From positions 1-6,040 of the forward strand of contig CAYHDY010000053.1 in assembly GCA_964355525.1 (NCBI GenBank): a stretch of DNA of 6,040 bases. The letters are read 5' to 3'. This DNA comes from XYB2-FULL-45-11 sp964355525. Lineage in GTDB: Bacteria; Patescibacteriota; Patescibacteriia; UBA9934; GWF2-40-263. The notes beneath the pieces were generated by a model. The model searched no databases. It was not told where the DNA came from and saw only the letters and a program-made list of their open reading frames with translations. This document shows positions 5,104 through 6,040 of the stretch, piece after piece (positions within the stretch are counted from its first letter, which is position 1; each line of letters opens with the position of its first letter). The position numbers and the translations under genes are program-made.

Positions 5104-6040
5104 TTAATCTGTAATTGCATTAGTTGTTCCTGTTTTGATTCCATAGCTTGTGCTATATGAACCACCACTTGATCCGGATGGAACCTTTACATAGACATAA
5201 ATGGTTTCTTGAATTCCACCAACACTTGCATCTTCATCTGTCAAAGACAATGAATCTCCGTCTGCTTGTGTTGCGTACAAGTTTCCGATAGATACTCCTG
5301 CTGTTCCAGCTTGAACTCCCGCCACATCATCTGTAAGAGCGATCTTCATGTTGGCTGCGGCTCCTAATGTGCTTCCTCCTGTCCAATCTGCAAATTTCAT
5401 CTTCAGAAATGTTTCTGTTGAAGCATTCACCGTAACGTTGAATTTGAATTGCCATCCATTTGTGAACGTTCCGTCAGCTGTTGCATAAGACTTCAGCGTT
5501 TGAACAGATGTTGAAACACCGGAAGAAGCTGCTGAGGTTGTGAAGGACAAGATACTTGAGTAAGAAGTTGCACCGCTAACGGTTGAGGATACGCGGTAAT
5601 AATACTTTGTGTTTGCGGTTAATCCTGATAAAGCCACACTGTGAGCTGTTGTTGTTCCGCTTTCTGTTACATTTGATGATCCGAGCGCAGAAGTTGTTCC
5701 GTATTCTACAGCAACTGTTGATGCTGCAACGTTAGTTGTCCATGTAATCGTTGCTGCTGTTGTTGTAATACTGCTTCCTGTCACGGTTGTTGATGTAATA
5801 ACCGGAGCCGTATTTGTTGTATCTGTCACAGTTCCACTTGCATCCGTTGCTGTGTTTGCCGTTGCGGATGTGTCATAAACAGCCACGGAAGAAATAGTCA
5901 TGCTTGATGCCGCATACAGGGATGTAATTCCTGACATCACGATGGTTCCGGTTCCTGCGGTAATCGCTCCGTTAGTAGTACAGGTTACGACTTGTCCAGA
6001 AGCTACACAGGTAAATACTCCGCCTCCTGCGAAAGTAGTG
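5104..6040 (-). CDS. Fn3-containing Thr-rich surface protein, C-terminal part
   Basis: The reading frame stays open to the window edge, so the start is missing; about 311 C-terminal residues are visible. A GTG at 5940 could be read as a start, but the codons before it continue the same Thr/Gly/Val-rich style (including FTCVASGQVVTC), so it is internal. Counted from that GTG, residues 46-136 form an Fn3-like beta-sandwich, with ATITWTTN, VAVEYGTTS, LSGLTANTKYYYRV and SFTTS as strand landmarks, close to the Fn3/purple-acid-phosphatase N-terminal type. Residues 145-278 form a second probable beta domain (GWQFKFNVTV, FLKMKFADWTGG, IQETIYVYVKVPSG, SYSTSYGIKT) that I cannot name; I associate it with CPR surface proteins. 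There is no anchor motif or membrane helix at the C terminus. The linker at 23-65 is dense in Thr and suits O-glycosylation. It is the first visible gene of the operon, with the secreted protein 15 bp downstream. It is probably an extracellular, adhesive or structural protein; no enzyme motif is seen. Confidence 0.8.
   Translation of the reverse strand, partial: TTFAGGGVFTCVASGQVVTCTTNGAITAGTGTIVMSGITSLYAASSMTISSVAVYDTSATANTATDASGTVTDTTNTAPVITSTTVTGSSITTTAATITWTTNVAASTVAVEYGTTSALGSSNVTESGTTTAHSVALSGLTANTKYYYRVSSTVSGATSYSSILSFTTSAASSGVSTSVQTLKSYATADGTFTNGWQFKFNVTVNASTETFLKMKFADWTGGSTLGAAANMKIALTDDVAGVQAGTAGVSIGNLYATQADGDSLSLTDEDASVGGIQETIYVYVKVPSGSSGGSYSTSYGIKTGTTNAITD

Noticed and set aside
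5104..5940. GTG at 5940 as the true start of the Fn3 protein
   Set aside because: The frame remains open to the window edge and the upstream residues have the same Thr/Gly/Val-rich composition, with no Shine-Dalgarno before the GTG.

Overview
This window looks like a piece of a Patescibacteria (Candidate Phyla Radiation, CPR) genome. Three things suggest this: a very large O-antigen-ligase-like membrane protein fused to a TPR tail; secreted Thr/Ser-rich surface proteins combining Fn3-like, chitobiase-C-terminal-like and helical-repeat domains in a style I associate with CPR genomes; and a stripped-down DHH-fold protein. The assignment is recognition by eye, not a search. Base composition is moderate, the standard bacterial code reads every gene cleanly, and no RNA gene, CRISPR array, insertion sequence or transposase is visible.

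Layout. Bases 1-161 hold a candidate sigma70-type promoter and a palindromic repeat whose right arm contains the only good Shine-Dalgarno sequence for the first gene. Bases 162-1307 (+) encode a 381-residue DHH/DHHA1-fold protein with most catalytic metal ligands replaced. A second copy of the repeat overlaps its stop codon. A 10-bp inverted repeat with T-runs on both sides (1337-1377) separates it from the convergent gene at 1386-3872 (-), an 828-residue polytopic O-antigen-ligase-like protein with a C-terminal TPR domain. A perfect 16-bp terminator hairpin (3927-3961) lies upstream of that gene and ends the transcript of two further minus-strand genes. These are 3979-5088, a secreted modular protein, and 5104-6040, the C-terminal part of a Thr-rich Fn3-containing surface protein whose start lies beyond the window. 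They are 15 bp apart and clearly form an operon.

How the genes may work together (inference). The two operon genes look like cell-surface or secreted proteins rich in Ser/Thr/Pro linkers. The adjacent, separately promoted ligase-like protein belongs to a fold that moves lipid-linked glycans onto acceptors outside the membrane. A surface-protein or surface-glycan assembly neighbourhood is therefore plausible. The convergent DHH-like gene is probably functionally unrelated. The most unusual observations are the eroded DHH active site, the repeat pair that supplies a sequestered ribosome-binding site at one end of that gene and its stop codon at the other, and the degenerate three-unit aromatic repeat at the C terminus of the secreted protein.
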